Positions 45,624 to 54,298 of a stretch of 64,000 nt of DNA are shown here, in pieces. How positions within the stretch are numbered: the stretch's first letter is position 1; the number at the start of each line of letters is the position of its first letter. The DNA is taken from NCBI RefSeq assembly GCF_902506505.1, contig NZ_LR733406.1, forward strand, positions 3,614,904 to 3,678,903, given 5' to 3'. The notes under the pieces were generated by a model, which did not search any database, was not told the origin of the DNA, and saw only the letters and a list, made by a program, of their open reading frames with translations. A program made the position numbers and the translations under genes. The DNA comes from Pseudomonas sp. 8AS (GTDB lineage Bacteria; Pseudomonadota; Gammaproteobacteria; Pseudomonadales; Pseudomonadaceae).

Positions 45624-45725
45624 TGGTTCCCACGCTCCAGCGTGGGAATCCCTAACGGGACGCTCCGCGTCCCAGCGACGCAGAGCGTCACCGGATGCAT
45701 GCCCACGCAGAGCGTGGGAACGATC
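45624..45725. repeat. REP-like inverted repeats (GGTTCCCACGCTCC.../CGTGGGAACGATC)
   Basis: Contains GTTCCCACGCTCCAGCGTGGGAA, then GGGACGCTCCGCGTCCC, then CCCACGCAGAGCGTGGGAACGATC: three nested hairpins spanning the urtD-urtE gap. This is a dispersed-repeat type common in Pseudomonas genomes. Confidence 0.75.
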
Positions 45726-45737
45726 AAGGGGCAAGAC

Positions 45738-46436
45738 ATGCTGCAAGTCCAACAACTGCACCAGTACTACGGCGGCAGCCACATCCTGCGTGGCTTGAGC
45801 TTCGAGGCCAAGGTCGGCGAAGTCACCTGCCTGCTTGGCCGCAACGGCGTGGGCAAGACCACCCTGCTGAAATGCCTGATGGGCCTGATCCCGGCCAAGG
45901 AAGGCGCCGTGCAATGGGAAGGCAAACCGATTACCGCATTCAAGCCACACCAGCGCGTGCACGCCGGCATCGCCTACGTACCGCAGGGGCGAGAAATTTT
46001 CCCTCGACTGACAGTCGAAGAGAATCTGCTGATGGGGCTTTCCCGTTTTGGCGCGACGGAAGCCAAGGAAGTCCCGGCTTTTATCTACGAGCTGTTCCCG
46101 GTGCTGCTGCAGATGAAGCAACGCCGCGGCGGCGACCTCTCCGGAGGCCAGCAGCAACAGCTGGCCATCGGCCGCGCACTGGCCAGCCAGCCGCGCCTGC
46201 TGATCCTCGACGAACCCACCGAGGGCATCCAGCCCTCGGTGATCAAGGAGATCGGCGCGGTGATCAAGAAGCTCGCAGAGCGCGGCGATATGGCCATCCT
46301 GCTGGTCGAGCAGTTCTACGACTTCGCCGCCGAGCTGGCCGACCAGTACCTGGTGATGAGCCGTGGCGAGATCGTCCAGCAGGGCCGTGGCGAGACGATG
46401 GAAGCCGATGGCGTGCGCGGGCTGGTGGCAATCTGA
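45738..46436 (+). CDS. urtE: Urea ABC transporter ATP-binding protein UrtE
   Basis: A 232-residue LivF-type ATPase: Walker [10 protein letters not shown] (~34-42), signature [13 protein letters not shown], Walker [15 protein letters not shown]. It pairs with UrtD to energise UrtBC. AAGGGG lies 6 bp before the ATG at 45738. A repeat cluster separates it from urtD, whereas the other urt genes overlap or (urtA-urtB) are also split by a repeat. ureD follows 13 bp downstream, so urtE and the urease genes are probably co-transcribed. Confidence 0.95.
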   Translation: MLQVQQLHQYYGGSHILRGLSFEAKVGEVTCLLGRNGVGKTTLLKCLMGLIPAKEGAVQWEGKPITAFKPHQRVHAGIAYVPQGREIFPRLTVEENLLMGLSRFGATEAKEVPAFIYELFPVLLQMKQRRGGDLSGGQQQQLAIGRALASQPRLLILDEPTEGIQPSVIKEIGAVIKKLAERGDMAILLVEQFYDFAAELADQYLVMSRGEIVQQGRGETMEADGVRGLVAI

Positions 46437-46449
46437 TACAACACAGCCC

Positions 46450-47289
46450 ATGAACGCAGCCCTTCCCCCTACCCTGTTCACCCCCAACTGGCATGCCGAG
46501 CTGGAACTCGGCTATGCGCGCCAGGGTGACGCCACGCGGCCCGTGCAGCGCCGCCATCTCGGCCCCCTGCGGGTGCAGAAGCACCTGTACGCCGAAGGCC
46601 CCGAGGTGTGCCAGCACATCATCGTCCACCCGCCGGGCGGGATTGCCGGGGGTGATCGCCTGCACATCAGCGCCACCCTCGGCGAGCACGCCTGGGCCCA
46701 GCTGACCAGCCCCGGCGCCGCCAAGTGGTACCGCGCCGCCGGGCCGGCCTATCAGCAGGTCGAACTCAAGGTAGCCGCCGGCGCCACCCTGGAATGGCTG
46801 CCGCAGGAAACCATCGTCTACGCCGGCGCCCAGGCCGAGCTGAGCACCCGCATCGACCTCGAGGGCGACGCGCGCCTGTGCTACTGGGACATGGTCGCCC
46901 TCGGCCGCCCGGCGGCGGGAGAACGCTTCGACGCCGGGCATTTCCAGGCCCAGCTGGATATCCGCCGCGACGGCCAGCTGCTCTGGCACGAACGCCAGCG
47001 CATCAGCGGCAACGACGGCCTGCTCGACTCGCCGATCGGCCTGGCCGGGCAGCCGGTGTTCGCCACCCTGCTGATCAGCGGCGAACTCGCCACCGAATTG
47101 CTGGAACGCTGCCGCACCATCCCCGGCCCGGTGCACGGCGACCTCAGCCAGCTGCCGGGCCTGCTGGTCGCCCGCTGCCTGGCCGGCGAGGCGCTGCATG
47201 CCCGCGCCTGGCTGATCGAACTCTGGCGCCTGCTGCGCCCTGCCTTGCTCGGGCGCGAAGCCGTGCCCCCTCGTATCTGGAGTACCTGA
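46450..47289 (+). CDS. ureD: Urease accessory protein UreD
   Basis: A 279-residue UreD/UreH protein, part of the UreDFG chaperone that inserts nickel into apo-urease. Diagnostic segments: [50 protein letters not shown]. The start at 46450 lies 13 bp after urtE. The stop overlaps the ureA start (TGATG). Its partners UreE, UreF and UreG are not in this window. Confidence 0.95.
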   Translation: MNAALPPTLFTPNWHAELELGYARQGDATRPVQRRHLGPLRVQKHLYAEGPEVCQHIIVHPPGGIAGGDRLHISATLGEHAWAQLTSPGAAKWYRAAGPAYQQVELKVAAGATLEWLPQETIVYAGAQAELSTRIDLEGDARLCYWDMVALGRPAAGERFDAGHFQAQLDIRRDGQLLWHERQRISGNDGLLDSPIGLAGQPVFATLLISGELATELLERCRTIPGPVHGDLSQLPGLLVARCLAGEALHARAWLIELWRLLRPALLGREAVPPRIWST

Positions 47290-47591
47290 TGGATCTTTCA
47301 CCCCGCGAGAAAGACAAGCTGCTGATCTTCACCGCCGGCCTGGTCGCCGAGCGGCGCCTGGCCCGTGGCGTGAAGCTCAACTACCCGGAAGCCATGGCCT
47401 ACATCAGCGCCGCCCTGCTCGAAGGCGCCCGCGACGGCCAGACCGTGGCCGAGCTGATGCACTACGGCACCACCCTGCTGACTCGCGAGCAGGTGATGGA
47501 AGGCATCCCGGAAATGATCCCGGAAATCCAGGTCGAGGCCACCTTCCCGGATGGCACCAAACTGGTCACCGTGCACCAACCCATTGCGTAA
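47289..47591 (+). CDS. ureA: Urease gamma subunit UreA
   Basis: A 100-residue gamma subunit, as expected in length. [42 protein letters not shown] and [13 protein letters not shown] are canonical. The start overlaps the ureD stop by one base. A REP-like palindrome lies 3 bp after its stop. Confidence 0.97.
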   Translation: MDLSPREKDKLLIFTAGLVAERRLARGVKLNYPEAMAYISAALLEGARDGQTVAELMHYGTTLLTREQVMEGIPEMIPEIQVEATFPDGTKLVTVHQPIA

Positions 47592-47594
47592 CAA

Positions 47595-47649
47595 GCGTAG
47601 GGCGGGTGCAACCCGCGCCATGAGATCGCGGGTTGCACCCGCCCTACGC
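47595..47649. repeat. REP-like perfect-arm palindrome between ureA and the acetyltransferase
   Basis: Perfect 23-bp arms (GCGTAGGGCGGGTGCAACCC... and its complement) around a 9-base centre. It would form a very stable transcript hairpin inside the urease operon, so it may attenuate or protect the ureDA message. Confidence 0.85.
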
Positions 47650-47660
47650 GAGGAAGCCAC

Positions 47661-48173
47661 ATGATCATTCGCGATGCCCGCGACAGCGACCTGGAAGCCA
47701 TCCGCGACATCTTCAATGACGCCGTGCGGAGCACCACGGCGATCTGGATGGACGCCACCGTCGACCTGGCCAACCGCCAGGCCTGGCTCGCCGCGCGCCG
47801 CCAGCAGGGTTACCCGGTACTGGTCGCGGTGGATGCCGAGGACCATGTGCTCGGCTATGCCGCCTATGGCGACTGGCGGCCCTTCGACGGTTTCTGCAAC
47901 ACCGTGGAAAATTCGCTGTACATACAGGCCGAGCAGCGTGGCCGCGGCCTCGGCGTGCTGCTGCTCGGCGCCTTGATCGAGCGCGCACGGGCTGGCGGCA
48001 AGCATGTGATGGTCGCCGCCATCGAGAGCGGCAACAGCGCCTCCATCGGCCTGCACCAGCGCTTTGGCTTCACCATCACCGGGCAGATGCCCCAGGTCGG
48101 CCGCAAGTTCGGCCGCTGGCTGGATCTGACCTTCATGCAACTGATCCTCACCCCGGAGCGCAGCGCACCATGA
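47661..48173 (+). CDS. GNAT acetyltransferase of the methionine sulfoximine/phosphinothricin type
   Basis: A 170-residue [31 protein letters not shown] at the N-terminus and the acetyl-CoA loop [19 protein letters not shown] (~94-112) match the Pat/MddA group. The P. aeruginosa protein at this locus is known to acetylate L-methionine sulfoximine and sulfone, which inhibit glutamine synthetase. It sits between ureA and ureB in the urease operon; the stop overlaps ureB (ATGA). A role protecting glutamine synthetase during nitrogen scavenging is inferred. Confidence 0.88.
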   Translation: MIIRDARDSDLEAIRDIFNDAVRSTTAIWMDATVDLANRQAWLAARRQQGYPVLVAVDAEDHVLGYAAYGDWRPFDGFCNTVENSLYIQAEQRGRGLGVLLLGALIERARAGGKHVMVAAIESGNSASIGLHQRFGFTITGQMPQVGRKFGRWLDLTFMQLILTPERSAP

Positions 48174-48475
48174 TTCCCGGCGAATACCAGATCCAGGACT
48201 GCGAGATCGAACTCAATGCCGGCCGCCGCACCCTGCGCGTGACCGTGGCCAACAGCGGCGACCGGCCGATCCAGGTCGGCTCCCACTTCCACTTCTTCGA
48301 GACCAACGATGCGCTGACATTTGACCGTGAGACCACGCGGGGCATGCGCCTGAACATCGCTGCCGGCACCGCCGTGCGCTTCGAGCCGGGCCAGTCGCGC
48401 GAAGTCGAGCTGGTGGAGCTGGCGGGTGATCGTCGCGTCTACGGTTTTGCCGGTCGCATCATGGGAGCGCTGTAA
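48170..48475 (+). CDS. ureB: Urease beta subunit UreB
   Basis: A 101-residue beta subunit: [43 protein letters not shown] and [18 protein letters not shown] are all canonical. The start overlaps the acetyltransferase stop by four bases; the stop overlaps the ureC start by one (TAATG). Confidence 0.97.
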   Translation: MIPGEYQIQDCEIELNAGRRTLRVTVANSGDRPIQVGSHFHFFETNDALTFDRETTRGMRLNIAAGTAVRFEPGQSREVELVELAGDRRVYGFAGRIMGAL

Positions 48476-50175
48476 TGAAGATTTCCCGCCAAGCCTATGC
48501 CGACATGTTCGGCCCCACCGTTGGCGACAAGGTACGCCTGGCCGACACCGAGCTGTGGATCGAGGTGGAGAAGGACTTCACCACCTACGGCGACGAGGTC
48601 AAGTTCGGCGGCGGCAAGGTCATCCGCGACGGCATGGGCCAGAGCCAGCTGTGCGCCGAGGACGTGGTCGACACGGTGATCACCAACGCGCTGATCATCG
48701 ACCACTGGGGCATCGTCAAGGCCGACGTAGGCCTCAAGGGCGGGCGCATCGCTGCCATCGGCAAGGCCGGCAACCCGGATATCCAGCCCTTTGTCACCAT
48801 CGCCATCGGCGGTGCCACCGAAGTGATCGCCGGCGAGGGCATGATCCTCACCGCCGGCGGCGTCGACACCCATATCCACTTCATCTGCCCGCAGCAGATC
48901 GAAGAAGCCCTGATGAGCGGCACCACCACCATGATCGGCGGCGGCACCGGCCCGGCCACCGGCACCTATGCCACCACCGTGACGCCCGGCCCGTGGCACA
49001 TGGCGATGATGCTCAAGGCCGCCGATGCCTTCCCGATGAACATCGGCTTCACCGGCAAGGGCAACGTCTCGCTGCCCGAGCCCTTGATCGAACAGGTCAA
49101 GGCCGGCGCCATCGGCCTCAAACTGCACGAGGACTGGGGCACCACCCCGGCGGCCATCGACAACTGCCTAAGCGTGGCCGACCAGTACGACGTGCAGGTG
49201 GCCATCCACACCGACACCCTCAACGAGTCCGGCTTCGTCGAGACTACGCTGGGCGCGTTCAAGGGCCGCACCATCCACACCTACCACACCGAAGGCGCCG
49301 GCGGCGGCCATGCGCCGGACATCATCAAGGCCTGTGGCTTCCCCAACGTGCTGCCCAGCTCGACCAACCCGACCCGGCCGTTCACCAAGAACACCATCGA
49401 CGAACACCTGGACATGCTGATGGTCTGCCACCACCTCGACCCGAGCATCGCCGAGGACGTGGCGTTTGCCGAAAGCCGCATCCGTCGCGAGACCATCGCC
49501 GCCGAAGACATCCTGCATGACCTCGGTGCGTTCTCGATGATCAGCTCCGACAGCCAGGCCATGGGCCGCGTCGGCGAGGTGATCACCCGCACCTGGCAGA
49601 CCGCCGACAAGATGAAGCAGCAGCGCGGCGCCCTGCCAGAAGACGCACTGGGCAACGACAACTTCCGGGTCAAACGCTATATCGCCAAGTACACCATCAA
49701 CCCGGCGATCACCCATGGCATCAGCCATGAAGTCGGCTCTATCGAAGTGGGTAAGTTCGCCGACCTGGTGCTGTGGCGCCCGGCGTTCTTCGGGGTCAAG
49801 CCGACGCTGATCCTCAAGGGTGGCGCCATCGCCGCCAGCCTGATGGGCGACGCCAACGCCTCGATCCCAACGCCGCAACCGGTGCACTACCGGCCGATGT
49901 TCGGCAGCTACGCCGGCATGCTGCACGCCACCAGCCTGACCTTTATCAGCCAGGCCGCCTTCGATGCCGGGGTGCCGGAGCAACTGGGTTTGCAGAAGCA
50001 GATTGGCGTGGTCAAGGGCTGTCGCACCGTGCAGAAGAGCGACCTGATCCATAACGACTACCTGCCGAGCATCGAGGTCGACCCGCAGAACTACCAGGTC
50101 AAGGCCGACGGCCAGCTGCTCTGGTGCGAACCGGCCGAGGTACTGCCGCTGGCGCAGCGGTACTTTCTGTTCTGA
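48475..50175 (+). CDS. ureC: Urease alpha subunit UreC (catalytic)
   Basis: A 566-residue nickel amidohydrolase that splits urea to ammonia and carbamate. Visible: the metal-binding [12 protein letters not shown] (~134-145), carbamylated-lysine segment [13 protein letters not shown] (~215-227), [26 protein letters not shown], and the active-site flap [16 protein letters not shown] (~317-332). No key residue is missing. The stop codon lies within the first copy of a 14-bp triplicated repeat. Confidence 0.98.
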   Translation: MKISRQAYADMFGPTVGDKVRLADTELWIEVEKDFTTYGDEVKFGGGKVIRDGMGQSQLCAEDVVDTVITNALIIDHWGIVKADVGLKGGRIAAIGKAGNPDIQPFVTIAIGGATEVIAGEGMILTAGGVDTHIHFICPQQIEEALMSGTTTMIGGGTGPATGTYATTVTPGPWHMAMMLKAADAFPMNIGFTGKGNVSLPEPLIEQVKAGAIGLKLHEDWGTTPAAIDNCLSVADQYDVQVAIHTDTLNESGFVETTLGAFKGRTIHTYHTEGAGGGHAPDIIKACGFPNVLPSSTNPTRPFTKNTIDEHLDMLMVCHHLDPSIAEDVAFAESRIRRETIAAEDILHDLGAFSMISSDSQAMGRVGEVITRTWQTADKMKQQRGALPEDALGNDNFRVKRYIAKYTINPAITHGISHEVGSIEVGKFADLVLWRPAFFGVKPTLILKGGAIAASLMGDANASIPTPQPVHYRPMFGSYAGMLHATSLTFISQAAFDAGVPEQLGLQKQIGVVKGCRTVQKSDLIHNDYLPSIEVDPQNYQVKADGQLLWCEPAEVLPLAQRYFLF

Positions 50176-50208
50176 GCAGCCTGTTCTGAGCGGCCTGTTC
50201 TGAGGTCG
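50167..50208. repeat. 14-bp tandem triplication at the end of ureC
   Basis: CTGTTCTGAGCAGC, CTGTTCTGAGCGGC and CTGTTCTGAGGTCG in direct tandem. The first copy supplies the last codons and TGA stop of ureC. It looks like replication slippage. Confidence 0.85.
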
Positions 50209-50231
50209 TGCTTGCTGCGCTCAACCCGGGT

Positions 50232-51092
50232 CTAGCGGGCGCGCTGCCCCCAGGCCAGGGCCGCGCCGCTGAGGATGATCACCGCCATGCCGAGGATCGA
50301 CCAGGCATCCGGGGCATGGTCGAAGAACACCAGCCCGAGCAGTGTGGCGGTAACGATCTGGCCATAGGTGAACGGCGCCAGGCTGGCCGCGCTGGCGAAG
50401 CGGTAGGCGTGGGTCAGCAGCATATGGCCGGTCATGGCGGTGGCCCCCAAGGTCGCCATCAACAGGCCATCCATCAGGCTCGGCGTCTGCCAGACCCAGG
50501 GCAGCAACAGGCTCATGCTCAGGGTGCCGAGCAAGGCGGAGAGGAAGTTGCTGGTGGCCGGGTGGTCGGTCGCGCTCAGCCGCCGGGTCAGCAGCTGATA
50601 CAGGCCAAAGCAGAACGCCGCGCCCAGCGGCAGCAGGATCGCCGGAGTGAACAGGGCACCGCCGGGACGCACGATCAGCAACACGCCGAGCAGGCCACAG
50701 CCCACCGACAGCCACAGGCCGCGGCTGATGTGTTCTTTCAGCCAGGTCGCCGACAGCACGATGACCACCAGCGGCGCGAGGAAGATCACCGCCGTGGCTT
50801 CACCTAACGGGATATAACGCAGCGCGCTGTAGAACAGCAGGGTGATCGCCACCAGGCTCAGGCCGCGCACCAGTTGCAGCCAGGGCCGCTGGGTGCGTAC
50901 CAGGCTCCAGCCCATGCGCGGCGCAAACAGCGCCAGCATCAGCACGCTCTGCGACAGGTAGCGTAGCCAGACCACCAGCAGCACCGGATAAACCGCCGTG
51001 AGGACCTTCGACAGCGCATCCTGGCTGGACAGCAGCAGACCGGAACAGAGGATCAGCAGTATCCCCAGCCCCGGACGGGAGGTGTTATGCAC
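50232..51092 (-). CDS. EamA family DMT transporter
   Basis: A 286-residue protein of ten predicted helices in two EamA repeats (~10-140 and ~150-280). GEATAVIFLAPLVVIVLSATWLKE is the typical end of the first repeat. It is a drug/metabolite exporter with unknown substrate. The annotated start is GTG at 51092 with a poor ribosome-binding site, so the true start may differ slightly. It converges with ureC. Confidence 0.88.
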   Translation of the reverse strand: MHNTSRPGLGILLILCSGLLLSSQDALSKVLTAVYPVLLVVWLRYLSQSVLMLALFAPRMGWSLVRTQRPWLQLVRGLSLVAITLLFYSALRYIPLGEATAVIFLAPLVVIVLSATWLKEHISRGLWLSVGCGLLGVLLIVRPGGALFTPAILLPLGAAFCFGLYQLLTRRLSATDHPATSNFLSALLGTLSMSLLLPWVWQTPSLMDGLLMATLGATAMTGHMLLTHAYRFASAASLAPFTYGQIVTATLLGLVFFDHAPDAWSILGMAVIILSGAALAWGQRAR

Positions 51093-51246
51093 AGAAGGTA
51101 ACCCGACACATAATTAGCAAGCTACTCATGTTACTGAACGAGCGCCCAGCCTGACCAGCGGCTCTCGTAGCTTATTGATCAATGGCAATGCGCCCGGGCA
51201 CTAGAGGACTAAAGTTAAAGCTACCTTCACTGCGCGAGAAGCCAGC

Positions 51247-51723
51247 ATGCCTATTCTCAAGCCCCTCGCGGCAAGCACTGCTTTGTCGCTGTTGTTCAGC
51301 TTCACTCCGGCGCATGCCGAAACCCTGGTGCCGCTCAATGGCCAGACCCAGCAACAGATCCAGAGCGATATCACTGCCTGCCAGAGCCAGGCCGGCGGCA
51401 GCTCGAGCAGCTCCAGTGACAGCGGGCGTGACGGCGGTGGCCGCCTACGGGGCGCGACCGCCGGGGCAGTGGCTGGCGCCGCCGCCGCCGAGGTGCGCGG
51501 CGAGCGTCACGAAGAGGTCTATGACCGGGTGGACGACGATGTGAAGCAGGAATACCGGCAGAATCAGGCGCGCGAGGCCGCGGCCGTCGGCATGGTGGTC
51601 GGCGGTTCCCGCGACCGGCGGGAGCGGCGCGACGATCGGCGCACGGCCGAGCAGGCGTCCAGCACATCGAGCTCGGCCTATTCCAGCTGCATGCAGAGCC
51701 GCGGCTACTCGATCACGCCCTGA
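51247..51723 (+). CDS. Exported glycine-zipper (YMGG-like) protein
   Basis: A 158-residue protein with a signal peptide (1-24, ...TPAHAE). A Ser-rich stretch (SSSSSSDSGRDGGG, ~53-66) precedes a Gly/Ala zipper (GATAGAVAGAAAAEVRG, ~69-85). A charged helical region and a second small GMVVGGSRDRRE zipper follow. The overall pattern is that of small cell-envelope YMGG/Gly-zipper proteins. The function is unknown. Its stop (TGA) directly abuts the stop of the convergent DksA-like gene. Confidence 0.8.
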   Translation: MPILKPLAASTALSLLFSFTPAHAETLVPLNGQTQQQIQSDITACQSQAGGSSSSSSDSGRDGGGRLRGATAGAVAGAAAAEVRGERHEEVYDRVDDDVKQEYRQNQAREAAAVGMVVGGSRDRRERRDDRRTAEQASSTSSSAYSSCMQSRGYSITP

Positions 51724-51990
51724 TCAGCGTAGCTGGCTGTCCTTGCTGCCGCGCCGGTTGTATCCGGCGAACTGCGCCTGCTCCTTGTCGTGCTCGCTCT
51801 GGCACGCCACGCACAGGCGCACACCCGGAACGGCCTGGCGCCGGGCTTCGGGGATAAGCGCGGCGCACTCCTGGCAATGCGTCAGGCTGGCGCCGCGCGG
51901 CAGCTGGCTGCGGGCACGCTGGATGGCATCCTCGATGCTGCTGTCGATCTGTTCCTGCACCGCGCCATCGCTGCTCCAGCCACCGGCCAT
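51724..51990 (-). CDS. Short DksA/TraR-family C4 zinc-finger protein
   Basis: An 88-residue protein with the TraR/DksA zinc finger CQEC (~39-42) ... CVAC (~60-63). It lacks the long coiled-coil of DksA, having only a short N-terminal helix. Short TraR-like proteins can enter the RNA polymerase secondary channel and mimic DksA with ppGpp, but this is inferred for this protein. I chose the ATG at 51990 because GGAGG lies 5 bp upstream. The stop codons of this gene and the convergent one form TGATCA with no gap. Confidence 0.88.
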   Translation of the reverse strand: MAGGWSSDGAVQEQIDSSIEDAIQRARSQLPRGASLTHCQECAALIPEARRQAVPGVRLCVACQSEHDKEQAQFAGYNRRGSKDSQLR

Positions 51991-52062
51991 GACCACCTCC
52001 GCTACGTTAGCGTCCTGCGACAGTTATGCGCAGACTCGCGGCGATTTGCCAGTGCAGTTCGT

Positions 52063-52926
52063 CTATTCCTGCACGTCCATGTACTCGCGTGCCCAGACGA
52101 TATAGTCCTCGGGCTGGGTGTACTTGTGGGTCAGCTCGGTGGCGCTGTGCGCGCTGGCAGCGATGCCGCGCTGCTCGCGCAGGCAGTCGTAGGTGGCCTT
52201 GATCGCGGCGAAGTAGGCGGCATGACCGTCGACCACGATGCGCACGCCGAGACTGGCCAGGCGCGAGTCGTCACGCAGCGAGGGGTTGCCGTAGCTAACC
52301 AGCATCAGCGGCACGCTGAGGTTCTGCGCGATCAGCTCCAGGTGTTCGAAGTCGCGCACCCCGACCATGCAGATGGCATCGGCCCCGGCGGCCTGGTAGG
52401 CCAGGGTGCGGCGGATCACCTCGTCGACATCCAGCACGCCGGCATGGGTGCGGGCGATGATCGCCAGCTCGGGATCGACCCGTGCCTCCAGTGCCGCGCG
52501 GATCTTGCCGACACCTTCGTCGATGCCGATCAGGTCGGTGGACTTGCGGCCGAACTGGGCCGGCAGCAGGGTGTCTTCCAGGGTCAGCGCGGCGATGCCG
52601 GCACGTTCCAGTTCGACCACCGTGCGCATCACGTTGAGCGCGTTGCCGTAGCCGTGGTCGGCATCGGCGATCACCGGCAGGCGGGCGACCCGGCCGATGC
52701 GGGTGGCCTGCTCGACGAACTCGCTGAGGCTGATCAGGGCGAAGTCCGGCGCCGCCAGAACTTGTAGTGAAGCTACAGAACCGCCCAGGATACCCACCTC
52801 GAAACCGAGGTCTGCAGCGATCCGCGCAGACATTGGATCGAACACAGATGCCGTGTGATAGCAGGAATTAGCTGCAAGAAGTGCGCGAAACTGCGCGCGA
52901 AGGTCGTGATGTGAGGCTCTTTGCAT
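52063..52926 (-). CDS. Oxaloacetate decarboxylase of the isocitrate lyase/PEP mutase family
   Basis: A 287-residue TIM-barrel protein. [41 protein letters not shown] (metal site) and [15 protein letters not shown] closely resemble the P. aeruginosa protein at this locus, characterised as an oxaloacetate decarboxylase. It converts oxaloacetate to pyruvate and CO2. The ATG at 52926 has only a weak site. The first ~57 codons use AT-ending codons for about half of positions (CAA AGA, CTT CTT, TCT GTA, TCA CTA CAA); from ~52755 downward usage returns to GC-ending. This break, with TTGTAGT motifs around it, suggests either an internal regulatory element or a replaced 5' end. Confidence 0.9.
   Translation of the reverse strand: MQRASHHDLRAQFRALLAANSCYHTASVFDPMSARIAADLGFEVGILGGSVASLQVLAAPDFALISLSEFVEQATRIGRVARLPVIADADHGYGNALNVMRTVVELERAGIAALTLEDTLLPAQFGRKSTDLIGIDEGVGKIRAALEARVDPELAIIARTHAGVLDVDEVIRRTLAYQAAGADAICMVGVRDFEHLELIAQNLSVPLMLVSYGNPSLRDDSRLASLGVRIVVDGHAAYFAAIKATYDCLREQRGIAASAHSATELTHKYTQPEDYIVWAREYMDVQE
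52760..52778. promoter_or_regulatory. Intragenic palindrome TTGTAG-N5-CTACAG (site A)
   Basis: ACTTGTAGTGAAGCTACAG inside the oxaloacetate decarboxylase gene around codons 50-56, exactly where AT-rich codon use ends. Arms TTGTAG/CTACAG, five-base spacer. The same arms recur at 52968. Confidence 0.5.
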
Positions 52927-52929
52927 GGT

Positions 52930-52942
52930 CTGCACTACAAGT
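52930..52942 (-). promoter_or_regulatory. TTGTAGT half-site in the leader (site B)
   Basis: On the minus strand ACTTGTAGTGCAG, 12 of 13 identical to the start of site A (ACTTGTAGTGAAG). It lies immediately before the ATG at 52926 and lacks the second arm. Confidence 0.4.
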
Positions 52943-52967
52943 CGTTGTCTGCTCTGGAGGGTCAATT

Positions 52968-52984
52968 ATGTAGCAAAACTACAA
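52968..52984. promoter_or_regulatory. Palindrome TTGTAG-N5-CTACAT overlapping a -10-like element (site C)
   Basis: Minus strand TTGTAGTTTTGCTACAT, continuing into AAT so that CATAAT overlaps its end. The arms are the same as site A. This is a likely repressor operator for the gene at 52926; the regulator is unknown. Confidence 0.5.
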
Positions 52985-53302
52985 AAGCATCCATGCACCA
53001 AGATCGCCATATAGCCCCATCAACCTTGCGCCCGGCTTTCAGCAGCGAAGCAAAAGCCATATCTCGCTTGCACACTGGGCTGCGCGACAAGCCTGCCGAG
53101 CCCGGCTGCGCTCGACGCCAACCTACCCGCGCCAAAACACAGGGCACCCCTGCCAACCTGATGCAAACCCAACGCCACTGCCCGTACCTATGACTCGGCA
53201 GCCGTTCACCGACGTTGCGTGGCAACTGTCGCGACCAGATCGCCGGCAAATCCATTCCCACGCCAGGTCCGATGACCGCTGCCACACGCCGGCGAGCATC
53301 TC

Positions 53303-54055
53303 CTATTGCGCAGGCTCTGCGGAGCCGGCTTCAGGCAGCCAGCGCTGGCGGAGCTGCACGAGACTACCGTCCCGGCGCATCCCATCAAGCTGCCGCTGCC
53401 ACTCGGCGATCACCGCGGGGGCGGTCTGCCTGGAAAACGCGATGTAATAATCGGACTTCATGAAGCTCAGGTGGGCCTGCACGTCATCGGTGCTCAGCCC
53501 GCCGGCGGCCAGCTCCTCGCGCAGGGTCACGTCCTCGGCGACGATCAGCTTGACCCGACCGTGCTTGAGCATGATCACCATCTGCCTGGAGTTGGGCACG
53601 CCATAGAGGTTGGTGAAGCCCATGCGCTGCAGGGTCTCGAAGCTGTACCACTGTTTGGGCAGGGCCAGGGTGCCGCTGTTGGCGGCATCTTCCAGGGTAT
53701 CGATGCGCAGGTTGCTGGACTTCAGCGAAAAGAAGCGCGTGGAGCCCTGCAGAATCGGCCCCACCCACTGGAACAGCGGCTCACGCTCCTCGGTTCGGAC
53801 CATGGAGAACAGCGCCGTGTCGGGCTCGGTCTTGACCAGGTGGTAGGCCCGCGTCCAGGGCAGCAACTCCATGCGCACGGCATGCCCGGTGCGCTGCACC
53901 AGCATGCGCACCACTTCCACCGAGTAGCCACCCAGCTTGCCGTCGCGGCTATAGCTGGTCGGCGGCGCCTCCTCGGTCAGCAGCAACAACTCGGCCGAAC
54001 CCGGGCTCGGCAGAACCAGGCCCAGCAGCAAGCCGGCCAGCAGCCATGCACGCAT
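53303..54055 (-). CDS. Family 3 periplasmic solute-binding protein
   Basis: A 250-residue protein with a signal peptide (1-20, ...SPGSAE) and an SBP_bac_3 fold. LLLLTEEAPPTSYSRDGKLGGYSVEVVRML, LLPWTRAYHLVKTEPDTALFSM and the late SDYYIAFSRQTAPAVIAEWQ are typical of stand-alone pseudomonad members. No permease or ATPase gene is adjacent, so it may act as a sensor partner or an orphan binding protein. GGAGGAGG precedes the ATG. Confidence 0.88.
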   Translation of the reverse strand: MRAWLLAGLLLGLVLPSPGSAELLLLTEEAPPTSYSRDGKLGGYSVEVVRMLVQRTGHAVRMELLPWTRAYHLVKTEPDTALFSMVRTEEREPLFQWVGPILQGSTRFFSLKSSNLRIDTLEDAANSGTLALPKQWYSFETLQRMGFTNLYGVPNSRQMVIMLKHGRVKLIVAEDVTLREELAAGGLSTDDVQAHLSFMKSDYYIAFSRQTAPAVIAEWQRQLDGMRRDGSLVQLRQRWLPEAGSAEPAQ

Positions 54056-54298
54056 CGTCGCCTCCTCCCCGTTCAGTTCAGCCTAGCCCATGTCGACGCA
54101 CTTGCCGGGCGGCCATGAGGCTCGACCAAGCCACGCCTGGCCAGTGGCGATCCATGGCTTGCAGTTGCCCGTCGGCATTCGTCCCGCATACCCCATGCGC
54201 GGCATGACGCGCCCCGACACACGGGCGCAGATTCCCCGAGCATGCCGCGCCGCTCTCGCATAAACTGCGCGGCCGTTTTTTCCCGGAACCGCTGCAGC

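Larger units (their letters stand above)
52927..53302. other. 376-bp gap upstream of the oxaloacetate decarboxylase gene
   Basis: No credible gene: short ORFs here have neither ribosome-binding sites nor recognisable products. It is AT-richer near the gene and holds TTGTAG sites B and C and a CATAAT -10-like element (minus strand, ~52964-52969). The remainder toward the solute-binding-protein gene shows nothing I can name. Confidence 0.6.

Noticed and set aside
52921..53193. 90-codon plus-strand ORF in the gap upstream of the oxaloacetate decarboxylase gene
   Set aside because: No ribosome-binding site, no recognisable sequence, and it overlaps the antisense start region of the real gene.
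54259..54264. TAAACT as a -10 element for the Hsp70-like gene
   Set aside because: No matching -35 at suitable spacing; too weak to list as a feature.
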